A stretch of DNA of 26,066 nt from Bacteroides sp. (GTDB taxonomy: Bacteria; Bacteroidota; Bacteroidia; Bacteroidales; Bacteroidaceae). Below, in pieces: positions 7,424 through 15,607 of the stretch. The notes beneath the pieces were generated by a model that saw nothing but the letters and a program-made list of their open reading frames with translations, did not search any database and was not told where the DNA came from. The stretch spans positions 1 through 26,066 of the forward strand of contig DXWV01000058.1 of NCBI GenBank assembly GCA_019416685.1. Reading direction: 5' to 3'. Position numbers and translations under genes: made by a program. The first letter of the stretch is position 1. Every line of letters begins with the position of its first letter.

Positions 7424-8659
7424 ATGAGACGTCATAGATACTACATATTATATACATTCATTTGCCTTTGGCTACTTAGCTCTCCGCTTTGTATCAGTAA
7501 TTCATGGGCAAAAGACTTTGTTGTCGTTATTGACCCTGGACATGGCGGTCATGATCCCGGAGCTGTAGGTAAGATTTCTAAAGAAAAGAATATCAACCTG
7601 AACGTTGCATTAAAACTGGGAAATATGATCAAAAAGAACTGTGATGATGTAAAAGTGATCTTTACCCGTACTAAAGATGTATTTATACCACTGAATCGTC
7701 GTGCAGAAATAGCTAATAATGCCAAAGCCGATCTGTTTATTTCTATACATACCAATGCACTAGCCAATAACCGTACTGCTAAAGGTGCATCAACCTGGAC
7801 ACTCGGTCTTGCCAAATCGGACGCTAACCTCGCTGTTGCACAACGTGAGAATTCAGTAATCCTTTACGAAAGTGATTATAAGACCCGTTATGCCGGCTTT
7901 AATCCCAACTCGGCTGAGTCGTATATCATCTTTGAATTTATGCAGGATAAATATATGGAGCAAAGTGTACATTTGGCCTCCCTGGTACAAAAACAATTCC
8001 GCCATACCTGCAAACGAGTAGATCGTGGAGTACACCAAGCTGGATTTCTTGTATTAAAAGCAAGCGCTATGCCGAGCATCCTGGTAGAACTGGGATTTAT
8101 TTCAACTCCTGAAGAGGAGCGTTACCTCAACTCGGAAGAAGGAACCGGTACATTGGCTAAAGGAATCTATCGTGCTTTTCTTACTTATAAAAAAGAACAT
8201 GAAATTCGCCTGACAGGCGTCAGCCATACCATCATTCCTAATGATGAAGAGGTATCGGAGAATGAACTGGCTACCACACAGCCCAAAAAAGAAAAAACAG
8301 ACAGTGCACCGGTCCAAACAGAGCTGGTAGCTCAAGCTAAACCGCAACAACGTCCTATCACAGTAGAAAGTGCAACAAATAGTGGAGAAATAACGTTTAA
8401 AATACAGATACTAACTTCGTCAAGTCCGCTGACCAAAAACGATAAACGTTTGAAGGGATTGAAAGACGTAGATTATTATAAAGAAAAAGGATTATATAAA
8501 TATACTTATGGAGCCTCAAGTGATTATAATAAAGTATTAAGGAGTAAACGTGCTATCACGGATAAATTTAAGGATGCTTTTATTATAGCTTTCCGGGATG
8601 GAGAAAAAATGAATATTAACGCAGCAATTGCAGAGTTTAAAAAGAAACGAAATAAATAG
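7424..8659 (+). CDS. N-acetylmuramoyl-L-alanine amidase with SPOR-like tail
   Basis: Exported zinc amidase of 411 residues that cleaves the bond between MurNAc and the stem peptide. A signal/anchor segment (about 5-29) is followed by an Amidase_3 domain (about 31-255): VVVIDPGHGGHDPG with zinc ligand His40, KEKNINLNVAL with the Glu ligand, DLFISIHTNA with His109, and ILVELGFIST with catalytic Glu222. A polar linker (about 260-320) leads to a C-terminal domain beginning ITFKIQILTSS that resembles a divergent SPOR (septal peptidoglycan-binding) module. It lies 9 bp before the MCE gene, so the two form an operon. The start is the ATG at 7424. The AmiC-like division role is inferred. Confidence 0.9.
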   Translation: MRRHRYYILYTFICLWLLSSPLCISNSWAKDFVVVIDPGHGGHDPGAVGKISKEKNINLNVALKLGNMIKKNCDDVKVIFTRTKDVFIPLNRRAEIANNAKADLFISIHTNALANNRTAKGASTWTLGLAKSDANLAVAQRENSVILYESDYKTRYAGFNPNSAESYIIFEFMQDKYMEQSVHLASLVQKQFRHTCKRVDRGVHQAGFLVLKASAMPSILVELGFISTPEEERYLNSEEGTGTLAKGIYRAFLTYKKEHEIRLTGVSHTIIPNDEEVSENELATTQPKKEKTDSAPVQTELVAQAKPQQRPITVESATNSGEITFKIQILTSSSPLTKNDKRLKGLKDVDYYKEKGLYKYTYGASSDYNKVLRSKRAITDKFKDAFIIAFRDGEKMNINAAIAEFKKKRNK

Positions 8660-8668
8660 AGAACAGAA

Positions 8669-9562
8669 ATGAAATACATTACAAAAGAAGTCAGAATAGG
8701 AATAGCGGGAATCATTGCCCTATGTATACTCGTTTACGGTATCAACTATCTGAAGGGAATCAATATGTTCAAACCTTCAAGTTATTTCTATGTAAAATTC
8801 CAGAATGTGAATGGATTGGCTAAATCAAGTCCCGTTTTCGCTGATGGAGTACGTGTCGGTATTGTACGTGACATTTATTATGACTACAACCAGGCTGAAA
8901 ATGTAATAGTAGAAGTGGAATTGGATACAGAGCTCCGCATCCCTAAAGGAAGTTCTGCTGAATTGGTATCCGAATTAATGGGTGGCGTAAGAATGAACAT
9001 CCTCCTGGCAAACAACCCCCGGGAAAAATATGCAGTAGGAGACACAATCCCAGGTAAATTGAATAATGGAATGATGGAAAGTGTAGCTGCACTCATGCCG
9101 CAGATAGAACAAATGTTGCCGAAACTAGATTCTATTATGCTCTCTCTAAATACCATTCTGAACAATCAGAGTATTCCCGCCACACTTCACTCTGTAGAAA
9201 AGACTGCTGCTAATCTTGAAGTAGCAAGTGGACAATTAAAGGTATTAATGGGACGTGATATTCCACAGCTAACAGGTAAACTAAATACAATCGGAGATAA
9301 CTTTATTACCATCAGTGGAAACCTGAAGGAAATAAATTATGCTGCTACATTTAAGGAAATTGAACAAACACTAGCTAACGTAAAAATGGTTACAGAAAAG
9401 CTTAATAGTAAAGACAATACAGTAGGATTGTTATTAAACGATCCGCAACTTTACAACAATCTGAATGCAACAACTGCTAATGCTGCAAGCCTGCTTGAGG
9501 ATCTAAAAGAGCACCCCAAACGGTATGTACACTTCTCTTTATTCGGAAAGAAAGATAAGTAA
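8669..9562 (+). CDS. MCE/MlaD-family lipid transport protein
   Basis: Single-pass inner-membrane protein of 297 residues with a short cytoplasmic start, one membrane helix (about 9-28, IGIAGIIALCILVYGINYL) and one periplasmic MCE domain (about 37-115: YFYVKFQNVNGL, SPVFADGVRVGIVRDI, LDTELRIPKGSSAELVSE, GGVRMNILLA). A long helical region follows with repeated Leu/Asn patterns. MCE proteins form hexameric rings that pass phospholipids between the membranes, with an MlaE permease and MlaF ATPase. Neither partner gene lies in this window. It follows the amidase by 9 bp and is probably co-translated with it. Confidence 0.85.
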   Translation: MKYITKEVRIGIAGIIALCILVYGINYLKGINMFKPSSYFYVKFQNVNGLAKSSPVFADGVRVGIVRDIYYDYNQAENVIVEVELDTELRIPKGSSAELVSELMGGVRMNILLANNPREKYAVGDTIPGKLNNGMMESVAALMPQIEQMLPKLDSIMLSLNTILNNQSIPATLHSVEKTAANLEVASGQLKVLMGRDIPQLTGKLNTIGDNFITISGNLKEINYAATFKEIEQTLANVKMVTEKLNSKDNTVGLLLNDPQLYNNLNATTANAASLLEDLKEHPKRYVHFSLFGKKDK

Positions 9563-9737
9563 GAAATAGCGTTATATAGATTTTATCTAAATAACATCAC
9601 ATCCAATTGTAAGTCTTAAAAGCTTTGAAAAGTGCATAGACAGACTGAAAGAAATAAAATATAGGAATACTTATTTGAATCTCTTTTCCCTTCGATATCA
9701 TCATAACAATCTATCAGACAGAATATTATAAAAAAGC

Positions 9738-9764
9738 AATAGCCCCGACAATGGGGCTATTTTA
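9738..9764 (+). terminator. Intrinsic terminator upstream of dnaA
   Basis: Perfect 9-bp stem AATAGCCCC/GGGGCTATT with a 6-base loop (GACAAT), followed by TTTAT. It ends about 175 bp after the stop of the MCE gene, so it either closes a long 3' untranslated region or ends a separate small transcript. Confidence 0.7.
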
Positions 9765-9832
9765 TCGGAGGATCATAAGTATCTGAAAGTAAAGGCATTA
9801 TTCTTTCAGTGAGAAATACAAGAAAAAATAGA

Positions 9833-9864
9833 TTTGTTTTTCTCAAATAAGATTCCCAATTTTG
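9833..9864 (+). promoter_or_regulatory. Candidate dnaA promoter
   Basis: TTTG at 9833-9836, a 20-bp spacer, then CAATTTTG at 9857-9864, one base away from TAnnTTTG. It lies 45 bp before the dnaA ATG. Confidence 0.55.
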
Positions 9865-9909
9865 CAAGCGTAGAAGTTTTGCTTAATTAATAAATGTATT
9901 ATAGCCGTT

Positions 9910-11331
9910 ATGAGTGAATCCAATCATGTCGGGCTGTGGAACCGCTGTCTTGAAATAATTAGAGACAATGTTCCCGAATCGACATATAAAACTTGGTTTG
10001 TCCCCATCGTACCATTAAAATATGAGGACAAAACGTTAATCGTACAAGTACCCAGCCAGTTTTTCTATGAATTTCTGGAAGATAAATTCGTGGACTTGTT
10101 ACGAAAGACTTTATATAAAGTCATTGGCGAAGGAACCAAGTTAATGTATAATGTAATGGTAGACCGGACTTCAATACCTAATAAAACGGTAAATCTTGAA
10201 GCCAGTAACCGTTCTATAGCCGTGCCACAGACAAGTGTAATTCGTGGTAGTGGCAATAAAGCACCTAACCTATTACATGCTCCGGCACCGCAAGACCTGG
10301 ACCCACATTTAAATCCTAATTATAATTTTGAAAACTTCATTGAAGGATACAGTAACAAGCTGTCGAGAAGCGTTGCTGAAGCCGTAGCTCAGAATCCGGC
10401 TGGTACTGCCTTCAACCCCTTGTTTTTACATGGTGCATCAGGGGTAGGAAAAACTCACCTGGCCAATGCCATTGGAACAAGAATAAAAGAACTGTATCCC
10501 GGAAAAAGAGTATTGTATGTATCAGCGCATCTTTTCCAGGTACAATATACCGACTCTGTTCGTAATAATACTACAAACGATTTCATCAACTTCTACCAGA
10601 CAATCGACGTACTGATTATTGACGATATTCAAGAATTTGCAGGCGTTACCAAAACGCAGAATACTTTCTTCCATATTTTTAATCATCTGCACCAAAACGG
10701 CAAGCAATTGATTCTAACTTCTGACCGTGCACCCGTATTATTACAAGGAATGGAAGAACGCCTTCTTACCCGTTTTAAATGGGGAATGGTAGCTGAACTT
10801 GAAAAACCAACGGTAGAATTACGTAAGAATATTCTGCGTAATAAAATTCATCGTGATGGATTACAGTTTCCACCTGAAGTTATTGAATATATTGCAGAGA
10901 ATGTAAATGAGAGCGTACGCGATCTTGAAGGTATTGTTATTGCTATCATGGCACGTTCTACTATTTTCAATAAGGAAATAGACCTCGATCTGGCGCAACA
11001 CATTGTGCGTGGTGTTGTTCGCAATGAGGCCAAAAGCATTGGTATTGATGATATCATCAATGTGGTATGCAAACATTTCGGACTGGATACTACTGCCATT
11101 CATACTAAATCACGAAAAAGAGAAGTTGTACAAGCTCGTCAGGTAGCAATGTATCTGGCCAAAACACATACAGATTTCTCCACTTCAAAGATTGGCAAGT
11201 TTATCGGTAACAAGGACCATGCAACTGTACTTCATGCCTGTAAAACAGTAAAAGGACAGTGCGAAGTAGACAAAAGCTTCCGCTCTGACCTGGAGAATAT
11301 AGAAGCATTACTAAAAAAGAAAAGAAATTAA
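9910..11331 (+). CDS. dnaA: Chromosomal replication initiator protein DnaA
   Basis: AAA+ initiator of 473 residues that binds DnaA boxes at the origin and opens it. Domain I (about 1-90) includes STYKTWFVPIVPL, followed by a short linker. The ATPase domain has Walker A GASGVGKT (residues 175-182), Walker B VLIIDDIQ (about 232-239), and the sensor/arginine-finger region MEERLLTRFKWGM. The C-terminal DNA-binding domain has SKRKREVVQARQ-like sequence and the signature KDHATVLHACKTV. It is full length. Its neighbours are an amidase-MCE operon and a nitroreductase, not dnaN/recF, so the classic dnaA-dnaN arrangement is absent here. It has its own candidate promoter and shares a bidirectional terminator with the convergent nitroreductase gene. 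Confidence 0.98.
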   Translation: MSESNHVGLWNRCLEIIRDNVPESTYKTWFVPIVPLKYEDKTLIVQVPSQFFYEFLEDKFVDLLRKTLYKVIGEGTKLMYNVMVDRTSIPNKTVNLEASNRSIAVPQTSVIRGSGNKAPNLLHAPAPQDLDPHLNPNYNFENFIEGYSNKLSRSVAEAVAQNPAGTAFNPLFLHGASGVGKTHLANAIGTRIKELYPGKRVLYVSAHLFQVQYTDSVRNNTTNDFINFYQTIDVLIIDDIQEFAGVTKTQNTFFHIFNHLHQNGKQLILTSDRAPVLLQGMEERLLTRFKWGMVAELEKPTVELRKNILRNKIHRDGLQFPPEVIEYIAENVNESVRDLEGIVIAIMARSTIFNKEIDLDLAQHIVRGVVRNEAKSIGIDDIINVVCKHFGLDTTAIHTKSRKREVVQARQVAMYLAKTHTDFSTSKIGKFIGNKDHATVLHACKTVKGQCEVDKSFRSDLENIEALLKKKRN

Positions 11332-11333
11332 AT

Positions 11334-11379
11334 AAAAAAGAGAGGCAGTATCATAATATAAGTATTGCCTCTCTTTTTT
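11334..11379. terminator. Bidirectional terminator between dnaA and nitroreductase
   Basis: A 17-bp stem (11334-11350 and 11363-11379) with one G-T wobble and a 12-base loop. It has AAAAAA on the left and TTTTTT on the right, so either strand yields a GC hairpin followed by a U tract. It begins 2 bp after the dnaA stop and ends 5 bp before the nitroreductase stop. Confidence 0.9.
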
Positions 11380-11384
11380 ATTGT

Positions 11385-12125
11385 TTACATAAACCCTTGT
11401 TGTTTCAACACCTTCAACAGATTCTCAGACATAAATTCATTATCCTTTTTTGTATAACGAACATCAGTAAACACTTGAGCCAACGTTTCCTTCCGGTTTT
11501 CTTCTACAAATTGTTTACTTTCGGGTAAGGACTCTTTGTAAGCATACAGTTTATCAATACCCTTCTCTGTATAATCATGATAATACTCCTCATGAATGGT
11601 AGCCTCCAGAGGCAAACGGTCTACTTGGGCTGGAATACCATCGGGATAACCCACGGTCACTGTAGTTATCGGGAAAACAAGTTCCGGAAGTTTCAAGGTA
11701 TCAATAATCATTTGTGGATTATAAGTGGTAGTACCCAAATAGCAAATACCCAATCCTGCTTCTTCCGCCAATGTACAGAAAGTTTGTGCTACCAGCAATG
11801 TATCCATCGTTGCATTCATAAATGACATCAAGTTGTTATATCCCGGTATTGCTTTACGCAACTCACACCATTTTGTAAAACGGCGAAAGTCTGCACAAAA
11901 TGTAAGTACCACCGGTGCTCCTTTTACCATTGGTTGATTAAAGTGTGCGGGAGAAATTTTCTCTTTCATTTTGCTATCGCGTGTGATAACAACACTATAT
12001 AACTGCATTCCTCCCATAGTAGAAGCGCGGAATGAAGTTTCAAGCAAATCATTTAACAAATCAGATGAAATATCTTTTTGTAAGTACTTTCTGATTGTTC
12101 TTCTATTCTTAACGGTCTCAATCAT
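11385..12125 (-). CDS. NfsA-type nitroreductase / FMN oxidoreductase
   Basis: Cytosolic flavoenzyme of 246 residues of the nitroreductase superfamily, closest in length and layout to NADPH-dependent NfsA/FRP enzymes. The FMN-phosphate motif at the start (KNRRTIRKYLQ), the segment SFRASTMGGMQLYSVVIT, the central helix region CTLAEEAGLGICYLGTTTYNP and VGYPDGIPAQVDRLPLEATIHEEYY are all typical. Family members reduce nitroaromatics, quinones or flavins; the natural substrate is unknown. A -7 element lies 13 bp upstream of the start. The gene runs convergently into dnaA. Confidence 0.88.
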   Translation of the reverse strand: MIETVKNRRTIRKYLQKDISSDLLNDLLETSFRASTMGGMQLYSVVITRDSKMKEKISPAHFNQPMVKGAPVVLTFCADFRRFTKWCELRKAIPGYNNLMSFMNATMDTLLVAQTFCTLAEEAGLGICYLGTTTYNPQMIIDTLKLPELVFPITTVTVGYPDGIPAQVDRLPLEATIHEEYYHDYTEKGIDKLYAYKESLPESKQFVEENRKETLAQVFTDVRYTKKDNEFMSENLLKVLKQQGFM

Positions 12126-12138
12126 ATCTTTTTTCCTG

Positions 12139-12146
12139 CAAAGATA
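12139..12146 (-). promoter_or_regulatory. -7 element for the nitroreductase gene
   Basis: The minus strand reads TATCTTTG, a full match to TAnnTTTG, ending 13 bp before the start codon. The upstream element is not clear. Confidence 0.5.
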
Positions 12147-12303
12147 TAAAAAGATTTTTTATTTTCTATTCGTACTAAATAGATTAATTTTCTTTTTGGA
12201 AAACCTTAAGCATTGAACAAAAGAATCATTTTATTGTTTATCAATAGCTTATCATTCAGAAATGGAAAACTTGCAGCCTACCAGCAATTTATCTCATTTT
12301 TAT

Positions 12304-12334
12304 TTTGATATACCAAAAAACATTCATAGCTTTG
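12304..12334 (+). promoter_or_regulatory. Promoter for nrdJ
   Basis: TTTG at 12304-12307, a 19-bp spacer, then TAGCTTTG at 12327-12334. This leaves a leader of roughly 65-70 bases before the GTG start, too short for a cobalamin riboswitch. Confidence 0.65.
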
Positions 12335-12409
12335 CGGCACGTTTGTTAATGATAGGTAAGCTTCTACACATTTTCTTATTTATTAAAGTAATCTAAGACA
12401 CATACCAAC

Positions 12410-14947
12410 GTGGAAAAACAAATTTATTCTTACGAAGAATCTTTTGAAGAATCTTTACGTTATTTCAAAGGAGACGAACTTGCTGCCAGAGTTTGGGTAA
12501 ACAAATACGCAGTCAAGGATTCTTTCGGAAATATTTACGAGAAATCTCCGGAAGACATGCATTGGAGAATTGCAAATGAAGTGGCACGTATTGAAGCCAA
12601 GTATACAAATGGCCTTAGTGCAGAAGAGTTATTCAATCTGCTCGATCACTTTAAATACATTGTTCCCCAGGGTAGCCCAATGACAGGTATTGGTAATGAC
12701 TATCAAGTAGCCTCATTATCCAACTGTTTCGTAATTGGAGTAGATGGTGCAGCCGATTCTTATGGTGCCATCATCAAAATTGACGAAGAGCAAGTACAAT
12801 TAATGAAAAGACGCGGGGGTGTAGGTCATGATCTTTCACATATCCGTCCTAAAGGTTCTCCGGTAAAAAACTCGGCACTGACTTCTACAGGATTGGTTCC
12901 TTTCATGGAACGTTATTCCAACTCCACACGCGAAGTGGCACAGGACGGACGTCGGGGGGCATTAATGTTGAGCGTATCTATCAAACATCCGGACTCAGAA
13001 GCATTCATTGATGCCAAGATGACGGAAGGAAAAGTCACCGGAGCCAATGTTTCCGTAAAACTGGACGATGCATTTATGCAGGCTGCAGTAGAAGAGAAAC
13101 CTTACATACAACAATATCCGATTGATTCGGCCAATCCAACTACCACTAAAGAAATTGAGGCTTCTACCTTATGGAAAAAGATAGTGCACAATGCATGGAA
13201 ATCTGCAGAACCAGGTGTATTGTTCTGGGATACAATCATCCGAGAGTCTGTACCCGATTGCTATGCAGACTTGGGATATAAAACCGTTTCGACTAATCCT
13301 TGTGGCGAAATTCCTTTATGCCCTTACGACTCCTGCCGTTTATTGGCTATCAACCTTTATTCATATGTAGTTAATCCGTTCAAACCGGATGCTTATTTCG
13401 ATTTCGATCTGTTCAAGAAGCACGTGATACTTGCACAACGTATCATGGATGATATTATCGACCTCGAACTTGAAAAGATTGAGCGTATCATGAAGAAGAT
13501 AGATGAGGACCCTGAAAACAGTGAGGTAAAACGTACTGAACGTGAATTATGGGAAAAGATCTACAAAAAGAGCGGTCAGGGAAGACGTACCGGTGTAGGT
13601 ATTACAGCCGAAGGTGACATGCTTGCCGCATTGGGTCTGCGATATGGAACAGAAGAAGCTACGGAATTCTCTGAAGAAGTTCATAAAACTGTGGCTCTTT
13701 GCGCTTATCGTTCGTCAGTAGAAATGGCCAAAGAGCGCGGTGCCTTTGAAATATACGATACAGAACGCGAAAAAAACAACCCATTCATCAACCGTTTGCG
13801 CGAAGCAGATCCGGAACTATACGAAGAAATGAAAAAGTATGGACGCCGGAACATAGCCTGCCTCACTATCGCTCCAACCGGAACAACAAGTCTGATGACA
13901 CAAACAACTTCAGGTATAGAACCCGTGTTCTTACCTGTATACAAACGTCGCAGAAAAGTAAATCCGAACGATACCAATGTCCATGTTGACTTTGTAGACG
14001 AAACAGGAGATGCTTTCGAAGAGTATATCGTATTCCACCATAAGTTTGTAACCTGGATGGAAGCTAACGGATACAACCCTGCTAAACGTTATACCCAGGA
14101 GGAAATTGACGAACTGGTAAGTAAATCACCCTATAATAAAGCTACTTCTAACGATGTAGATTGGTTAATGAAGGTGAAGATGCAAGGACGTATCCAGAAA
14201 TGGGTAGACCACTCCATCAGTGTAACGATTAATCTGCCCAACGATGTAGATGAAGATCTTGTAAACCGTTTGTATGTGGAAGCCTGGAAATCGGGCTGTA
14301 AAGGTTGTACAGTATACCGTGACGGATCACGTTCAGGAGTATTGATCTCTGCCAAACCTGAAAAGAAAGAGGACCTGCCTCCTTGCAAACCACCTACTGT
14401 AGTCGAAACCCGTCCATCTATATTGGAAGCCGACGTAGTACGTTTCCAGAATAATAAAGAGAAATGGGTGGCACTGGTAGGTTTGCTCGATGGACATCCT
14501 TATGAAATATTCACTGGTCTGCAGGATGATGATGAAGGTATCTTCATTCCGAAGAGTGTCGTTGCGGGCCGTATCATTAAGAATGTAGACGAAAACGGAA
14601 ACAAACGTTATGACTTCCAGTTTGAGAACAAGCGCGGATATAAGATGACAATCGAAGGTCTGTCCGAGAAGTTTAACAAGGAATACTGGAACTATGCAAA
14701 ACTGATTTCCGGAGTGCTTCGTTACAGAATGCCAATTGAACAGGTGATCAAACTGGTAGGTTCGCTACAACTGGATAGCGAAAATATCAATACCTGGAAA
14801 AACGGTGTGGAACGTGCATTGAAGAAATATATCCAGGATGGTACGGAAGCTAAAGGCAAGAAGTGCCCGAACTGCGGAAATGAAACACTGGTTTATCAGG
14901 AAGGATGTTTGATATGTACGACGTGCGGGGCTTCAAGGTGTGGGTAA
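12410..14947 (+). CDS. nrdJ: Adenosylcobalamin-dependent (class II) ribonucleotide reductase
   Basis: Single-subunit enzyme of 845 residues that reduces ribonucleotides to deoxyribonucleotides using a radical from adenosylcobalamin. An early redox cysteine lies in LSNCFVIG (Cys106), followed by the substrate loop KRRGGVGHDLSHIRPKGS and the active-site motif NPCGEIPL (Cys298, Glu300). The phosphate-binding segment is IAPTGTTSLMTQTTSG, and the conserved segment GCKGCTVYRDGSRSGVL follows. A C-terminal zinc-ribbon-like tail (KCPNCGNET, CLICTTCGASRCG) would re-reduce the active site. No NrdR box or small subunit gene is adjacent. Translation starts at GTG; the first residues (EKQIYSYEESFEES) follow directly and no better ATG lies nearby. 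The enzyme needs no oxygen, fitting an anaerobe. Confidence 0.95.
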   Translation: MEKQIYSYEESFEESLRYFKGDELAARVWVNKYAVKDSFGNIYEKSPEDMHWRIANEVARIEAKYTNGLSAEELFNLLDHFKYIVPQGSPMTGIGNDYQVASLSNCFVIGVDGAADSYGAIIKIDEEQVQLMKRRGGVGHDLSHIRPKGSPVKNSALTSTGLVPFMERYSNSTREVAQDGRRGALMLSVSIKHPDSEAFIDAKMTEGKVTGANVSVKLDDAFMQAAVEEKPYIQQYPIDSANPTTTKEIEASTLWKKIVHNAWKSAEPGVLFWDTIIRESVPDCYADLGYKTVSTNPCGEIPLCPYDSCRLLAINLYSYVVNPFKPDAYFDFDLFKKHVILAQRIMDDIIDLELEKIERIMKKIDEDPENSEVKRTERELWEKIYKKSGQGRRTGVGITAEGDMLAALGLRYGTEEATEFSEEVHKTVALCAYRSSVEMAKERGAFEIYDTEREKNNPFINRLREADPELYEEMKKYGRRNIACLTIAPTGTTSLMTQTTSGIEPVFLPVYKRRRKVNPNDTNVHVDFVDETGDAFEEYIVFHHKFVTWMEANGYNPAKRYTQEEIDELVSKSPYNKATSNDVDWLMKVKMQGRIQKWVDHSISVTINLPNDVDEDLVNRLYVEAWKSGCKGCTVYRDGSRSGVLISAKPEKKEDLPPCKPPTVVETRPSILEADVVRFQNNKEKWVALVGLLDGHPYEIFTGLQDDDEGIFIPKSVVAGRIIKNVDENGNKRYDFQFENKRGYKMTIEGLSEKFNKEYWNYAKLISGVLRYRMPIEQVIKLVGSLQLDSENINTWKNGVERALKKYIQDGTEAKGKKCPNCGNETLVYQEGCLICTTCGASRCG

Positions 14948-14954
14948 ATTGATA

Positions 14955-15127
14955 TTCTTTCTTTTGCCTTGATGCAAAAGAAAGAACCAAAGAAAAAATC
15001 AAGGCTGCATTTACTTCGCTACAAAACTCCGGTAAAAAGCTAAAGGGACTCGAACTCGCTTCGCTCAGACAATCGCCCCTTTGACGCTTTTTGCCGGAGT
15101 TTTGTTTAACGCTACGTAAATGAAGCC
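14955..15127 (+). repeat. Composite palindromic repeat, copy 1
   Basis: The head is a perfect 13-bp stem (14955-14967 and 14974-14986) with loop CTTGAT. A linker containing ATCAAGGCTGCATTT follows, then a large hairpin from 15003 to 15127. Its main arm is 20 bp (15021-15040 with 15086-15105, one wobble), an outer arm pairs CATTTAC with GTAAATG, and an inner arm pairs AAAGGG with CCCTTT around a 26-base core (15049-15074). The core is identical to that of copy 2. It starts 8 bp after the nrdJ stop and may act as its transcript end, though no U tract follows the head hairpin. Confidence 0.8.
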
Positions 15128-15228
15128 GAGGAACCATTCGGCAGGAACGCACTGATATGGTATGAATGAGACTAAATCATGGAGCGATTTATTTGCTATC
15201 TGTTACAGAATAAAAGATAGATAGGTTC

Positions 15229-15256
15229 TAAGATTCTATCTGCAAATAGAATCTTA
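15229..15256. repeat. Perfect 11-bp hairpin in the spacer
   Basis: TAAGATTCTAT and ATAGAATCTTA flank a 6-base loop (CTGCAA). It lies midway between the two composite repeats. It lacks a U tract on either side, so it is not an obvious intrinsic terminator. Confidence 0.6.
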
Positions 15257-15307
15257 AAGCATAACCAAAAGAATCAAACAATCCCCCTGCCCTACCATAA
15301 CCGCTGC

Positions 15308-15484
15308 GGCCTCATTTTTTCTCCGTTAAGCGAACGCCCGTAGTGAAGCGTTAAAAAGGGGTGATTGTCTGAGCGAAGCGAGTTCGAGCCCCTTTAGCGG
15401 AACGAAGGAAGTGAGTAGGAGAAAAAATGCAGCCTTGATCTTTTCTTTTGGTATCTTTTCTTTTGCATCAAGGCAAAAGAAAAG
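15308..15484 (-). repeat. Composite palindromic repeat, copy 2 (inverted)
   Basis: Same plan as copy 1, read on the minus strand. The head is a perfect 12-bp stem (15473-15484 with 15455-15466, minus-strand loop CTTGAT), followed by a linker with the same ATCAAGGCTGCATTT sequence. The large hairpin has a 12-bp main arm (15313-15324 with 15418-15429) and an inner GGGG/CCCC arm around the identical 26-base core (15363-15388). The main arms differ in sequence from copy 1 yet still pair. Confidence 0.8.
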
Positions 15485-15564
15485 TACATCCCAACACAAA
15501 CGTTTGCATAACATTTTAAATTACTTCTAAGAATTCAGATACATAATATATAAAAAGAATGTCT

Positions 15565-15572
15565 TATACTTG
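15565..15572 (+). promoter_or_regulatory. Candidate -7 element for malQ
   Basis: TATACTTG differs from TAnnTTTG by one base and ends 35 bp before the malQ ATG. No clear TTG element is seen upstream. Confidence 0.35.
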
Positions 15573-15607
15573 CATAATCAATCGTTCATAATCAAAATCT
15601 AATATAT

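Larger units (their letters stand above)
9563..9909. other. 347-bp gene-free region before dnaA
   Basis: It holds a hairpin terminator at 9738-9764, a short inverted repeat CTGAAAG/CTTTCAG (9783-9789 and 9803-9809) and the dnaA promoter. No ORF or tRNA is seen. No DnaA boxes of the form TTATCCACA are present, so I see no sign of an origin here. Confidence 0.6.
14948..15607. other. 660-bp gene-free region with paired inverted repeats
   Basis: It contains two inverted copies of a composite palindromic repeat (14955-15127 and 15308-15484), a perfect 11-bp hairpin between them and a malQ promoter candidate. Reading frames that cross it are made of repeat sequence and are not credible genes. Confidence 0.75.

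Noticed and set aside
9563..9909. Replication origin next to dnaA
   Set aside because: No TTATCCACA-type boxes or AT-rich 13-mers in a cluster; dnaA in this group need not mark the origin.
12147..12409. Cobalamin riboswitch before the B12-dependent nrdJ
   Set aside because: A good promoter leaves a leader of about 65-70 bases, and no B12-box-like sequence was seen.
14850..15152. Minus-strand ORF of about 100 codons over the nrdJ 3' end and repeat copy 1
   Set aside because: It overlaps the nrdJ coding end and is otherwise translated palindromic repeat; a similar frame arises in repeat copy 2.
14955..15484. Insertion sequence or composite transposon
   Set aside because: No transposase frame between or near the inverted copies, and no evident target-site duplication.
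15326..15514. Minus-strand ORF of about 62 codons over repeat copy 2
   Set aside because: Its sequence is the repeat itself, with no signal of coding and no plausible start context.
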